64,000 nt of DNA from Erwinia_E haradaeae_C. Its GTDB lineage: Bacteria > Pseudomonadota > Gammaproteobacteria > Enterobacterales > Enterobacteriaceae. Positions 43,650 to 54,606 of this stretch are shown here, piece by piece (the first letter of the stretch is position 1; the number at the start of each line of letters is the position of its first letter). The translations under genes and the position numbers were made by a program. The DNA is taken from contig NZ_LR217735.1 in the NCBI RefSeq assembly GCF_900698995.1, positions 682,001 through 746,000 on the forward strand, in the 5' to 3' direction. The notes under the pieces are model-generated. The model saw only the letters and a list, made by a program, of their open reading frames with translations, made no database searches and was not told where the DNA came from.

Positions 43650-45473
43650 TTAAAATTTTAATAGTTTTCTGTGCGCTTGTTTGCGGTCATTCTCTTTTAA
43701 AAGACGTTTACGAATGCGAACTGACTGAGGCGTTACTTCAACTAACTCATCATCATCAATAAACGATAAGGCTTGTTCTAAAGACATTTTTATAGCTGGC
43801 ACTAAAGTAGGTGCCTCATCAGTACCGGAAGCTCGCATATTAGTTAGTTTTTTTCCTGTTAAACAGTTTACTGTTAGATCATTGACCCGTGAGTGTAAAC
43901 CTATAATCTGTCCTTCATATACTTCGGATCCATGTCCAAGAAATAACTTTCCCCTTTCTTGAAGAGAAAAAAGAGCAAACGCAACTGCTTTACCTTGGCC
44001 ATTAGAAATCAGAACTCCATTTTGACGCTGTCCAATTGCACCTGAACGAATGTTATCATAATGACTAAAAGTTGAATATAATAACCCTGTTCCAGAAGTT
44101 AACGTCATAAACTCAGTACGAAAACCAATTAAACCACGAGAGGGAAGAAGATAATCAAGACGTACACGACCCATACCGTCAGGAACCATATCTTTTATAT
44201 CCCCCTTTCGTTCACCGAGAGCTTTCATTACACCACCCTGATGCTGCACTTCAATATCTACAGCCACGCTCTCAAAAGGCTCTTGAATATGCCCATTTAT
44301 TTTTCGATAGATCACTTTAGGGCGCGATACTGACAACTCAAATCCTTCTCGACGCATCGTTTCAATAAGTACGGATAAGTGTAACTCGCCTCGCCCTGAT
44401 ACTCGAAATGTATCAGCATCTTCAGTTTCTTCAACCTGTAATGCAACATTATGTACTAACTCTTTATTTAAACGATTTAAAATTTGTCGTGAAGTTAGAA
44501 ACTTACCTTCTTTTCCGCAGAAAGGAGATGTATTAACGTTAAAATACATAGTTACAGTGGGTTTATCAACATTAAGTGCTGGTAATGCTACTATATTTTG
44601 TGGATCACAAAGAGTATCAGAAATATTAAGCTCACCTAATCCAGTAACTGCAATAATCTCACCTGCCTCGGATTTACTAGTTTCTATACGCTCCAAACCT
44701 AGATGAGTTAATACTTTGCTAACTTTACCGTTACGTATTTTTCCGTATCTATTAATAATAGAAATATTCTGGTTTGGCTGGATTGCCCCACGAGAAATAC
44801 GACCAATGCCAATAACACCAACATAATGATTATAATCCAGTTGAGAAATTTGCATTTGAAATGGTTCGTCCACCTGAACTTGTGGTGGAGGAACATGTTT
44901 AATAATTGCTTCATACAAAGGAGTCATGTCATCTGCCATATTTTGATAATCTAGCGCTGAAGTACCATTTAAAGCAGAAGCATAAATAACTGGAAAATCA
45001 AGTTGCTCATCATGTGCGTTCAAGTTAACAAATAAATCAAATACTTGATCGACAACCCAGTCAGGACGAGCACCAGGACGATCAATTTTGTTAATGATTA
45101 CAATAGGTCTTAGGCCATTTTCAAAAGCTTTCTTAGTTACAAAACGTGTTTGCGGCATCGGACCATCTATTGCATCAACCACCAGCAGAACAGAATCAAC
45201 CATTGACAAGACACGCTCTACTTCGCCCCCAAAATCAGAATGCCCAGGAGTGTCAACAATATTAATGCGATATCCATTCCATTGAATAGCAGTATTTTTG
45301 GAAAGAATGGTAATCCCGCGTTCTTTTTCTAAAAAATTAGAATCCATGATGCGTTCAGAAAACTCAGTTCGCGCATCTAAAGTACCCGACTGCAAAAGTA
45401 ACTTGTCAACCAAAGTAGTTTTTCCATGGTCAACATGAGCAATAATGGCAATATTACGCAAATTCTCGATCAC
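43650..45473 (-). CDS. typA: Ribosome-associated GTPase TypA/BipA
   Basis: Translation GTPase of the EF-G/LepA family that helps 50S assembly and growth under stress. It is 607 aa, the family length. G1 AHVDHGKTT (residues 12-20), G3 DTPGHSDFGGE and G4 NKIDRPGARPD are intact. The family-specific C-terminal domain is present, including GQRQNGVLISNGQGKA and CLTGKKLTNMRASGTDE. The start is GTG at 45473, behind GAGGA. It is divergent from glnA, the enterobacterial arrangement. Confidence 0.97.
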   Translation of the reverse strand: MIENLRNIAIIAHVDHGKTTLVDKLLLQSGTLDARTEFSERIMDSNFLEKERGITILSKNTAIQWNGYRINIVDTPGHSDFGGEVERVLSMVDSVLLVVDAIDGPMPQTRFVTKKAFENGLRPIVIINKIDRPGARPDWVVDQVFDLFVNLNAHDEQLDFPVIYASALNGTSALDYQNMADDMTPLYEAIIKHVPPPQVQVDEPFQMQISQLDYNHYVGVIGIGRISRGAIQPNQNISIINRYGKIRNGKVSKVLTHLGLERIETSKSEAGEIIAVTGLGELNISDTLCDPQNIVALPALNVDKPTVTMYFNVNTSPFCGKEGKFLTSRQILNRLNKELVHNVALQVEETEDADTFRVSGRGELHLSVLIETMRREGFELSVSRPKVIYRKINGHIQEPFESVAVDIEVQHQGGVMKALGERKGDIKDMVPDGMGRVRLDYLLPSRGLIGFRTEFMTLTSGTGLLYSTFSHYDNIRSGAIGQRQNGVLISNGQGKAVAFALFSLQERGKLFLGHGSEVYEGQIIGLHSRVNDLTVNCLTGKKLTNMRASGTDEAPTLVPAIKMSLEQALSFIDDDELVEVTPQSVRIRKRLLKENDRKQAHRKLLKF

Positions 45474-46681
45474 AAATTATCCTCAAGTATCATAAGTATA
45501 ACACTATCATAATACTTAGATTCGTGCAGTAGTAAAAATAGATTGCATCATGTAATATTAGTTGTTCAATTTTACTGATTAACAGATATTCACCTTCTAT
45601 ATAAGGATACATGAACAGCAATGTAACTTTTGATTTTTATCAGAAAAATAATGTAATAATCCATTACTTCATTATCTGATTATATAACAAATTTGTTAAA
45701 TTATATAGTATATCAATCACTTTCTAGAATAATTATAACTCTTTTGAGGATATCCCTCAAATAAAAACATAACAACTTTTAATCATGCGATTAAAGTTAT
45801 ATTATGCCATAATCTAAATTATAGAGGGTATAAAGTTATATTTTTTACTATTTAATATTCTTTTAGGCTTTATAGATAAAGAAGTTAGAGTAAAATCAAC
45901 GAATTATCATGCGCCACATAATGATACTGACCAATCATCAATAATAGCTATTAAGTATTGCTTAGGCGTAAGTGCTATAAGACGCTATGAAAAATAGATT
46001 AGTCCAGAAGCATTCAAATGCTACTCGAAACTGATAATCTAAAAAACTCTAGTGATACTATATTTCACTTAAAGAAATAACATTTCATGCTTCGCTCGTA
46101 AAGACATCAAGAAAACCAAGATCAGTTTAGACATACATATTATATAATGACACTATATAAAAACACAAAAGCATGTAGTCATTTCTTCTCTAATAAAATA
46201 AAAATTTTACAATTCTAGTGCATACTGCTACTAAATAATATATAGAGAATGTTTATCGCAGGTAAATCCATAAGTATAGAGAAAACAATATAATAATCAT
46301 TGTTATTACTTACATTATAAGTATATTTACTTAAAAATTAAACTACAAGGCATTCTTTCGTAATATATAGTACATATTATATTGAATTCTCATAAGATAA
46401 TCTTCATGATGAATTCTTCTTTAATATATACTAATTAATCTGAATTATAAATATCCTCTAAAGGTAAATTACTACTATTTACTTTTATAGGCTTACAGAA
46501 AAATCGCAAGGATACTCAAAAAATCAAACAAAAAAATATTAAAATTAATTGTTAAAAATATTTATAGAACTGTTTTTGTTACGAAAGTATCTATTGAATG
46601 CTCATTATAATAACACAAACACATGAAAAAAATCACAATTTTCAATGCAATAGTAATGACTAAGTCCAGGAGATGTTAAAC
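45474..46681. other. 1.2-kb divergent gap typA/glnA
   Basis: Regulatory spacer of two divergent genes, much longer than in E. coli. An imperfect hairpin AACTTTTAATC/GATTAAAGTT lies near 45774-45797. I see no convincing sigma-54 promoter (GG-N10-GC) before glnA, so NtrC control of glnA may be lost. A patch at 45880-46130 is slightly GC-richer but unassigned. Confidence 0.55.
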
Positions 46682-48091
46682 ATGTCAGCTGAATATGTTC
46701 TGTCAATGATTCATGATAATCAAGTGAAATTTGTTGATTTACGTTTTACCGATACGAAAGGTAAAGAACAACATATGAGCATCCCTGCTCACCAAGTAAA
46801 TCACAGTTTTTTAAAAGAAGGTAAAATGTTTGATGGCTCTTCCATTAATGGTTGGAAAGATATCCATAAATCCGATATGCTTCTCATGCCAGATACTATT
46901 ACTGCCGTCCTTGACCCTTTCTTTGTAGATACAACACTTCTTTTACGCTGTGACGTTTTAGAACCAGATACTATGACAGGATATGATCGGGATCCGCGTT
47001 CTATAGCTAAACGAGCAGAAGATTTTTTACACACATCTGGTATTGCAGATAATGCATTTTTTGGACCAGAGCCGGAATTCTTTATGTTTGACGATATTCG
47101 TTTTGGACACAGTACTTCCGGGTCACATGTTTTCATTGATGATATTGAAGCTCATTGGAATACTAGCAAAGAATATCAAGGCGGTAACAAAGGTCACCGA
47201 CCAAAACTTAAAGGGGGGTACTTACCAGTACCTCCGGTTGATTCCTCACATGATATTCGAGCTAAAATGTGTTTGATGATGGAAAAGATGGGCATTACTA
47301 TTGAAGCGCATCATCATGAGGTCGCTTCTGCAGGTCAAAATGAAATTGCTACTCGCTATAATACTATAATCAAAAAAGCTGATGAAATTCAAATGTATAA
47401 ATATGTAGTGCATAATGTTGCTCATGCTTATGGTAAAACCGCTACTTTTATGCCTAAACCAATCTACGGTGATAATGGATCCGGTATGCATTGCCACATA
47501 TCCTTATCTAAGATGAATACTAATTTATTCTCAGGCAATCAATACAGTGGATTATCTGAACTTGCATTATTTTACATAGGAGGAATAATTCAGCATGCAA
47601 AAGCACTTAATGCATTAACGAATCCTACTACCAACTCATATAAACGCTTGGTTCCAGGTTATGAGGCACCAGTTATGCTTGCTTACTCCTCTCGGAACCG
47701 TTCAGCTGCTATTAGAATTCCAATGGTTTCCAATCAAAAAAAATGCCGAATTGAAGTCCGATTTCCTGACCCGTCGGCTAATCCTTATCTATGTTTTTCT
47801 GCAATGCTCATGGCTGGTTTAGATGGTATTATTAATAAAATCAACCCAGGTGAAGCAAGAGATAAAAACTTGTACAAGTTATCCAAGTTAGAAAAGACCT
47901 CTACACCAAAAGTTGCAAGCTCCTTAGAGGAAGCTTTGTCTGCCTTAGATCAGGACCGTGATTTCTTAACTCAAGGTAATGTATTTACTGACCATGCCAT
48001 CGACGCATATATTACATTACATAGAGAAGAAATAAAATGTCTCCGACAAATTCCCCATCCTGTTGAGTTTGAACTTTATTATAGTGTCTAG
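46682..48091 (+). CDS. glnA: Glutamine synthetase, type I
   Basis: Dodecameric enzyme that makes glutamine from glutamate and ammonia. It is 469 aa, identical to the E. coli length, when started at the ATG at 46682 (MSAEYVLSMIHD). AGGAG lies about 10 nt upstream; the in-frame ATG at 46673 is too close to it. Active-site segments FMFD, GPEPEFF, GSGMHCHISL and NPTTNSYKRLVPG are intact. The adenylylation-site tyrosine (DKNLYKL, near residue 398) is kept although the residues after it have changed. It allows nitrogen recycling in the host. Confidence 0.97.
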   Translation: MSAEYVLSMIHDNQVKFVDLRFTDTKGKEQHMSIPAHQVNHSFLKEGKMFDGSSINGWKDIHKSDMLLMPDTITAVLDPFFVDTTLLLRCDVLEPDTMTGYDRDPRSIAKRAEDFLHTSGIADNAFFGPEPEFFMFDDIRFGHSTSGSHVFIDDIEAHWNTSKEYQGGNKGHRPKLKGGYLPVPPVDSSHDIRAKMCLMMEKMGITIEAHHHEVASAGQNEIATRYNTIIKKADEIQMYKYVVHNVAHAYGKTATFMPKPIYGDNGSGMHCHISLSKMNTNLFSGNQYSGLSELALFYIGGIIQHAKALNALTNPTTNSYKRLVPGYEAPVMLAYSSRNRSAAIRIPMVSNQKKCRIEVRFPDPSANPYLCFSAMLMAGLDGIINKINPGEARDKNLYKLSKLEKTSTPKVASSLEEALSALDQDRDFLTQGNVFTDHAIDAYITLHREEIKCLRQIPHPVEFELYYSV

Positions 48092-48154
48092 AGTTATATG
48101 TGTAATATTCTTTTATCCTGTTGTATCATTAAATTAAAATATTACTATATCGTG

Positions 48155-48184
48155 GCTAGAGCATATTGAAAGATATGCTCTAGC
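48155..48184 (+). terminator. Probable glnA terminator
   Basis: Twelve-bp perfect stem GCTAGAGCATAT/ATATGCTCTAGC with loop TGAAAG, 63 nt after the glnA stop. A T-rich repeat follows immediately. Confidence 0.5.
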
Positions 48185-48204
48185 TTTAGCTTTAGCTTTA
48201 GCTT
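48181..48204. repeat. TAGCTT hexamer tandem repeat
   Basis: Four exact TAGCTT units directly after, and overlapping, the glnA terminator stem. Slippage may have expanded the stem's 3' edge. Confidence 0.85.
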
Positions 48205-48391
48205 TAAGTCTAGTAAAGTTAGATTGTTCTATAATTTAGTACACATAAATTATATAATCTTTTTAAGATGCTTTTAAAAATTTTTAATTTTTATCAAAAA
48301 GCACTATATTCTTAATTGTTTTAGGTATTGAATGACTATTCATGGTCTCATAAAAAATAATTAAACACATCTAATAAAATTAGGTGCTTAT

Positions 48392-51300
48392 TTATCCTAT
48401 CTGATGAGAGCGCATTGCTGGCAGAAACCAGCTCTCTGCTGCTAATATCATAGTCTGCATCTCTGCGGTGTCTAAATCAGGTAATAATCGCTGCAAAAAA
48501 TAATCATACTTCTCTCCATGCATATAATCAGATCCATTCCAGCACTCAAAAAATTTTTTATATGCTTTTTTTTGCATTATATCATTATAACAGATTATGC
48601 CTAATTTTTTATCAAAACATGCTTGTAACCAAGCACCTCCAGAATGTGTCAATAGTAAAGGATTAGACATGCCTAATAAATACCCATTCATATAATACTC
48701 TAAATACTGTTTTGCTTTTTCTGCTGATATTGGTAAAAAACGCCAAATACTATCCTGAAACCCTAACATAAGACTAATATATCGACCACCTATCGCACAA
48801 TATATCAAATGTTCTAACCATAATATTAATCCATCTCGAACATTAAGCATACCAGCGCGCCAGCGTAATAACCCATCAGTTTGAACTTGATCAAGCGAGC
48901 CACTTAATGTCATATCTTTAATATTTAATAGTATTTCTTTGTTTTCTGTAGGCGCGCGAAATCGTAAAATCTGTTCAGCAAGGCCATGTATTTCTTTTTC
49001 TCTTTCCTGCCAAAACAATTCTCCCCATACACCATGAGCTAACTGCCCTGAAGATCTATAGTTTTTATACAGTAGTTCGGTATCACGTTTATTTATCAGC
49101 TCTTTTAATAACTTTTGATCAATCTTATAGCGAGTAAGACTATTTAAAACAAATGGTTCTGCATCAAATAACAGTGCTTGTTCTTTCTGAAAAATAATAC
49201 CAAGTCTATATTTTAAAAAATAGCGCACTGGATGTCGCCAAAATTGCAGAAATTGATATAAAGTGAAATTTTTTTCATTTTCATGAGGTAATTCTTGAGG
49301 AATAGGTGACCAAATAAAACCCTGATGATAAATAGAAGGTGACCATTCTATTGTACTGTTAATAGACTTAGTTTTTGATATAAAAGACTTCTGTAAAAAA
49401 TGGGGCGTGCAGGTATGTACATGCTGAAGATGTTGTAGGATCGATCGAGAGCTAGTGTCTACGTCTTTATTGCTATCTTTAGCCAGGCAGAAACTTTGGC
49501 TAATATATTGTGTTAACTCGCTTACTAAAATAGAAGGATAACGTACAGTATTATCTTGAATTGACTTAGCAAGATAGCTAATATAAAATTTTTTTTGAGC
49601 CGCATTTAAAGCTTCTAAAAAAAGGTAATGATCATTATAGTAATCATTATCCTTTTTAATTTTTTGATAAATTAAGTTAAAACTTAACGGCATTTGAATA
49701 CGTGGAAAAACTCCTTCATTCATTCCTAATAAACACACTACTTTTACTGGAATGAATATCATTGGCATCAATGTACAAAAATTTATAGATCCAGGCAAGC
49801 AGTAACTTCTCGAGCATGTTTCTTTTAGATACAATAATAAATTTTCTCTAAGAGAAAAGAATGGAACAGTCTGATTATAAGAGGCTTGAATACCATGGTG
49901 TAATATATTATGCCAACGCTCCTCAATCATCGCCAATTCTTCTTCATTGTCTGAGGTTCTGATAAAAAAATCATCAAGAATCAGACGACACATTGGCATC
50001 CAGCTTTTTAAGTCATGCGGCTTGCGTATGCATTTTCTCCATCGATTGAGAGTTAGTATGAATTCAGATAGATAGCCTGTTAATTCTGCAATTAACCCAT
50101 TGGATTCATCAAAAGGCAATACTCCTTTCCACTCACCTTCTGCGCTATCCATAGCGTAACCTAATAACATACGATTTAAACCAAAACGCCAAGTATTCTG
50201 GCCAGTCATGGGAAAATCAAGGTCTCGTATATTATCATCATCTAAACCCCATCTTATACCAGATTCTATTACCCAACGACGTAATACAATTAATCCTTTC
50301 TCATTAATAGAAAAACGGTTAGCAACTACAGGAACTTCCAAAATAGACCAAACTTCTTCTGCGCTAAATCGACCATCTAGCAAATTTAATAATGCGGAAA
50401 AAGTTTTAATAGAGAGATTTTTCTTAGAAATACGACTATCAGAAATAAAAAATGGTATATATCGATTAGATGGTACATTGCTAAAAATAGCTTGAATAAA
50501 TGGTGTGTAAATATCAATATCTACCGCTGTTACAAGAATCTCATGAGCAGACAACTCTGGATCGTCTGCCATCATATTGAGTAACTGATCTTGCAAAATC
50601 TCAATTTCGCTCTGTATACTATAGCATAAATGAATCTCTACGGATCGATCACTGACTTCTACAATTCGCTTTCCTAAACTATTATTCCATTCACTTCCAC
50701 TGAGACCTATCACTGAGTGATCTTCTAATTCTAATATGTCTTTCTGTAATGTGCATAAAAGGTTGATAGGTGCAATATCCACAAATGCACATATTTCTTT
50801 TGGTTCATTCTGCGCTAAAAGCAATAAATTCTCTCTCTCTGAACGCCCCCACGAATCTAAGAGTGGATTAGTAAGCTGTTGTTTTTCACAAGGTATACTA
50901 AATAACGAGGAATAATCTTTACGATCACGACATTGTGGAAGCCATCTTTCTTCTTTATAATGATAACAGCGATGAATTAATAATTCTCTCAAAAAAGAAT
51001 CGCTCGGAATATCTCCCCAATAATATCGACATGGATTAGTAAAAAAAATATGTAGATCCATGTGTTTTTCTAAAACCTGAATGTAATAGTTGGGTAGCAC
51101 TGAAAGACCAAAAATAAATAGACGCTCTGGAACAATAGATAAATTCTTATCGATATGTTGTAAAGTAAAAAGAAAACGCTGAAAAAGAGCAGAAAGACTC
51201 CATACCGGTTCTCCTAAAGATTTGGTATATTCTACTAATGCTAACCATAGCGGCCCTTGCCATAACTGACAATCTCCGCACTCTTCTACTATGCGACCCT

Positions 51301-51751
51301 CCTCCCAAGCATGAATCCAGTGTGGACGGTGCAGAATATACTGCTCAAAAACATGTGCAATATGTTCTGTTAATTGGAATAGCTTGTGATTATTACTATC
51401 ATTATGCAGATAGTGACGTAGCGTACTAAAAGTATCATCTAGCAGCAAATTTGGAAGAACAACTCTAAGTTTCCAGCACATACTTAATCTATTAAATATT
51501 CTTTTTTTAAAAGAGCCTTGAAAACCTAGAGATAGAAAATCCCAAATAAAGTCAGAAGATGACAAAAAGTTAATATTAGCAGCAATACCAAACTCTATAG
51601 AAAAAGAAAGTTTTAACCATTGAATCATATTAGGGCTGTTGACTAACATAACTTCAGGGGATAATGGGTGACACAAGGGTTGTTTTTTAATCTCCCGGCA
51701 AACTAGTATTTTAAGCATTTCTAATTGATTAGAATGGTAAACAGTAATCAT
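48392..51751 (-). CDS. recC: Exodeoxyribonuclease V gamma subunit RecC
   Basis: Subunit of the RecBCD helicase-nuclease that recognises Chi and holds the split DNA strands. It is 1119 aa, against 1122 in E. coli, with no interruption. The N-terminus (MITVYHSNQLEMLKILV) and the internal VCLLGMNEGVFPR segment are typical of RecC. AGGAT precedes the ATG. In E. coli recC-ptrA-recB-recD are contiguous. Here the next gene downstream is glnA on the other strand, so recC stands alone. RecC has no enzymatic activity by itself, so an intact gene implies recB elsewhere. Confidence 0.95.
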   Translation of the reverse strand: MITVYHSNQLEMLKILVCREIKKQPLCHPLSPEVMLVNSPNMIQWLKLSFSIEFGIAANINFLSSSDFIWDFLSLGFQGSFKKRIFNRLSMCWKLRVVLPNLLLDDTFSTLRHYLHNDSNNHKLFQLTEHIAHVFEQYILHRPHWIHAWEEGRIVEECGDCQLWQGPLWLALVEYTKSLGEPVWSLSALFQRFLFTLQHIDKNLSIVPERLFIFGLSVLPNYYIQVLEKHMDLHIFFTNPCRYYWGDIPSDSFLRELLIHRCYHYKEERWLPQCRDRKDYSSLFSIPCEKQQLTNPLLDSWGRSERENLLLLAQNEPKEICAFVDIAPINLLCTLQKDILELEDHSVIGLSGSEWNNSLGKRIVEVSDRSVEIHLCYSIQSEIEILQDQLLNMMADDPELSAHEILVTAVDIDIYTPFIQAIFSNVPSNRYIPFFISDSRISKKNLSIKTFSALLNLLDGRFSAEEVWSILEVPVVANRFSINEKGLIVLRRWVIESGIRWGLDDDNIRDLDFPMTGQNTWRFGLNRMLLGYAMDSAEGEWKGVLPFDESNGLIAELTGYLSEFILTLNRWRKCIRKPHDLKSWMPMCRLILDDFFIRTSDNEEELAMIEERWHNILHHGIQASYNQTVPFFSLRENLLLYLKETCSRSYCLPGSINFCTLMPMIFIPVKVVCLLGMNEGVFPRIQMPLSFNLIYQKIKKDNDYYNDHYLFLEALNAAQKKFYISYLAKSIQDNTVRYPSILVSELTQYISQSFCLAKDSNKDVDTSSRSILQHLQHVHTCTPHFLQKSFISKTKSINSTIEWSPSIYHQGFIWSPIPQELPHENEKNFTLYQFLQFWRHPVRYFLKYRLGIIFQKEQALLFDAEPFVLNSLTRYKIDQKLLKELINKRDTELLYKNYRSSGQLAHGVWGELFWQEREKEIHGLAEQILRFRAPTENKEILLNIKDMTLSGSLDQVQTDGLLRWRAGMLNVRDGLILWLEHLIYCAIGGRYISLMLGFQDSIWRFLPISAEKAKQYLEYYMNGYLLGMSNPLLLTHSGGAWLQACFDKKLGIICYNDIMQKKAYKKFFECWNGSDYMHGEKYDYFLQRLLPDLDTAEMQTMILAAESWFLPAMRSHQIG

Positions 51752-51855
51752 ATATATATCCTATATATTGCACGAGATTATTTTATTAATTACTGAGTAT
51801 TATTATTGAATCGCATAGAAAAGACTGTCAAGAAGATTATCTAGAACATAATCTA

Positions 51856-51884
51856 TTGCATAATTAAAGTTATTATTATATAAT
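51856..51884 (+). promoter_or_regulatory. Sigma-70 promoter of tRNA-Gly(GCC)
   Basis: -35 TTGCAT (51856-51861) and consensus -10 TATAAT (51879-51884), exactly 17 bp apart. It would start about 17 nt before the tRNA. Confidence 0.7.
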
Positions 51885-51907
51885 AATTAATTATATGTTA
51901 TATATTA

Positions 51908-51983
<76 letters not shown>

Positions 51984-52966
51984 AATAAAATATATACTCA
52001 ACTACTAGATTTTAGATGTTAAAGATTTATAGTCTAATTTACAAAAATCCAAGGTACATATATAATCAACTATAAGATATACAAAGATAACATTATAGAA
52101 TATATATCCCATTCACTTGATTACATCAATAGCATACCTTTAATATAGCATACCTTTAATATAGTATATCTTTAATATTTTTATTAATCTTTTAAAAAAA
52201 AACAATATAGTATAAGATAGTCGTTTTATATAGTTATTTTACTCAGTTAAGTAAAAATACTGATAATATATTTTATAATATAAAACGAAAATTAAATATA
52301 CATTATAGTAAGATAGAAAGATCTGCATAAAACATTAAAACACCTATCAAATAGATATTATTATATTAAGTAACACAAGAAACTTTTAAGAGCTATCTCA
52401 AAAAAATATGACAATTTTCTATATTTATAATATAAGTCATTAAATGTCTTTTAATATTTATTAAACAATTAGAAAGTAAAATTAGATTAATTATTCAAAA
52501 ATTTTCAATGATATAAATAATGATATTATCTAATATTTAGATACACATGCGTACAACAAAAGATCATCTAACTTCTTAAGTAGTATGCCACTTAATCAGT
52601 TTGTAACAAATAAAATAGCACGTGATAATATAAGTATACTGCTTAATTAACATTAACATCTATTATCTATACCAAGTCGATGGATAAAAAATTAGATAAA
52701 AATATTTTACAAATTGTAAAATACATTAAATAAATAATAAATCAATAAACAATAAATTTTACATACTATCTTAGATAGTAAAAAGTTTTTATTACTTTTC
52801 GCAACATATAAATAATCATAAAAAATTATCAAATAATTACATTAACTAAATGAATTAACCTTTATAAAAATAATTTTATTTTTTAATAAAATTTAATCTG
52901 ATCATGATCAATTTATTCACTATTTCTTCAAAGTTATTCTGTAATATATCAAAAAAGAGAAGCATT
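51984..52966. other. Gene-free gap
   Basis: About 980 bp between tRNA-Gly and yacG, very AT-rich, with the 16-bp tandem repeat at 52129-52176. No gene seen. Confidence 0.65.
52129..52176. repeat. Three tandem copies of a 16-bp unit
   Basis: Unit ATAGCATACCTTTAAT. Copies 1 and 2 are identical; copy 3 differs at two positions (ATAGTATATCTTTAAT). Non-coding. Confidence 0.85.
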
Positions 52967-53134
52967 ATGAGCTGCATAACTACAGTGAAGTGTCCTATTT
53001 GTAGTAAGCAAATAATATGGGATCAGTTCAATAAATGGCGTCCATTTTGCAGTAAACGTTGCCAGTTAATTGACCTAGGAGAATGGTTAATTGAAGAAAA
53101 AATTAATCAATCGCTGAAGTTTAATAAAAATTAA
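52967..53134 (+). CDS. yacG: DNA gyrase inhibitor YacG (zinc ribbon)
   Basis: Small zinc-binding protein that binds GyrB and blocks DNA binding by gyrase. The four zinc cysteines are seen as CPIC and CSKRC (Cys-x2-Cys near residues 9-12 and FCSKRCQLIDLGEW). The start is the ATG at 52967 (MSCITTVKCPIC); the in-frame ATG at 52904 would add spacer-like residues, and AAAGAGAAG precedes 52967. It is 55 aa, against 65 in E. coli, and lacks the acidic C-terminal tail. The coaE and zapD genes that precede it in E. coli are gone. Confidence 0.92.
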   Translation: MSCITTVKCPICSKQIIWDQFNKWRPFCSKRCQLIDLGEWLIEEKINQSLKFNKN

Positions 53135-53862
53135 AAGAAAGATTCTTTACATTTATATTTATGTTTATTTTTTTGATATCTCTTTTAATGAGTGATGTTT
53201 ATTGTCTGACAACATTTTGATATAAATTATCTTACATACCTGATTTTTTTAAAATTTTGCACTAAAACTTATTACTAAACTAATTACATATAAAATGACA
53301 ATGTACGACTTATAAAATTTTAAATATATTATTTAGAAAATATTTATTTGTGTTGAATACAAATATAAATCAGACGTGATCTTTATTATATATATTTTAA
53401 TAAAAATTAATGTTAATTTTATAAAAATTTTTATCAAAATATTTTCCCAAATCATCATCTTAAAGCTTGGTTCATTCTCCCTAAACTTAAATAAAAAACA
53501 TATAAAACTATATTAAATTATCTGCTTTAGATCGTTCTAGATTTAAATCTTAGCTACATTTTAAAAATTTTTAATTACATAAATTTTATGAAATAAATAT
53601 ATTATAGAAAATAATATCATAATAATTATTACTGTTGTTTTTAGTATTGTTCATAATAATTAACAAAACTGTTAACTTTATATGCATTAGCGATGTTATA
53701 TCTTTACATCAAAATAATAAAATATGAGCAATATTATCTATTTATGTATAGATACAATCTTTCAGAAAAAAAAATCTTAGGTTCTTAGTAAACATAACCT
53801 CTTCTCCATATTATTATCTTTTTTAATTCATATTGTTTTTAATTCATATTATAAGAATAGAT
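53135..53862. other. Gene-free gap
   Basis: About 730 bp between the converging yacG and rpsT, AT-rich with many T and A runs. No clear terminator could be picked. Confidence 0.6.
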
Positions 53863-54174
53863 TTATTCTAGATTAGATTCTATACTAGACAAATTATTAT
53901 TAGCTTTAGATTTAGGCATCATTTTAATCTTTGCCATGAGATTAGATTTATAGCGTGCGGCCTTGTTTTTGTGAATTAAACCTTTAGAAGCTTGCCGATC
54001 TATTAATGGTTGCATAACACTAAATGCATGGTGTGCGATGATTTTATCACCAGTTGCAATAGCTACATATACTTTTTTAATAAAAGTACGTATCATAGAT
54101 CTACGACTTGCATTATGTTTACGACGTCTTTCAGATGTTATGATCCGCTTCTTAGCTGATTGAATATTAGCCAA
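53863..54174 (-). CDS. rpsT: 30S ribosomal protein S20
   Basis: Primary binder of 16S rRNA in the small subunit. The body (MANIQSAKKRIITSERRRKHN to HKNKAARYKSNLMAKIK) is typical. The start codon is TTG at 54174 behind AGGAGTAAAA. E. coli rpsT also starts with UUG, which takes part in its autogenous control. At 103 aa it carries about 16 extra C-terminal residues (ending NNNLSSIESNLE) compared with 87 in E. coli, probably from loss of the original stop. The promoter lies directly upstream. In E. coli ribF is divergent from rpsT; here it is missing. Confidence 0.95.
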   Translation of the reverse strand: MANIQSAKKRIITSERRRKHNASRRSMIRTFIKKVYVAIATGDKIIAHHAFSVMQPLIDRQASKGLIHKNKAARYKSNLMAKIKMMPKSKANNNLSSIESNLE

Positions 54175-54203
54175 AATTTTACTCCTAAACTAAATAGTAT
54201 TTT

Positions 54204-54231
54204 TTAACATTTCTATCTAAACTTTTGTCAA
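54204..54231 (-). promoter_or_regulatory. rpsT promoter
   Basis: Minus-strand -35 TTGACA (54226-54231) and -10 TGTTAA (54204-54209) with a 16-bp spacer, about 30 bp before the rpsT UUG start. Confidence 0.6.
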
Positions 54232-54606
54232 GTATTGTCTGTACTCCAATAATTGTCAATAAGTTTTGTAAGACAAAAATCAAATAAATATCATGCAAAC
54301 AGGTATGATAATATATCTAGAATACAAATAACCCATAAGTGAACTTATAGATAGTTCAAGGACTGTAATAATTTCACTTATATTGCCATAACCCGCATGA
54401 ACATGTTAACAACCTTAGTATTTTTTTTGATGCCTAGCTATTTGAGATAGTAGTTTTTAGAGAGTAGTATTTTTCTTTTTATGTCGATACTGTTATGATA
54501 ATCAATCATAAAATATCGTGTTTTTTATAAAAAAATACAAGACATATATCCTATCACTAGCATAATGTTCTCTTTAATATAACTAATATTTAATTATATT
54601 TATATT

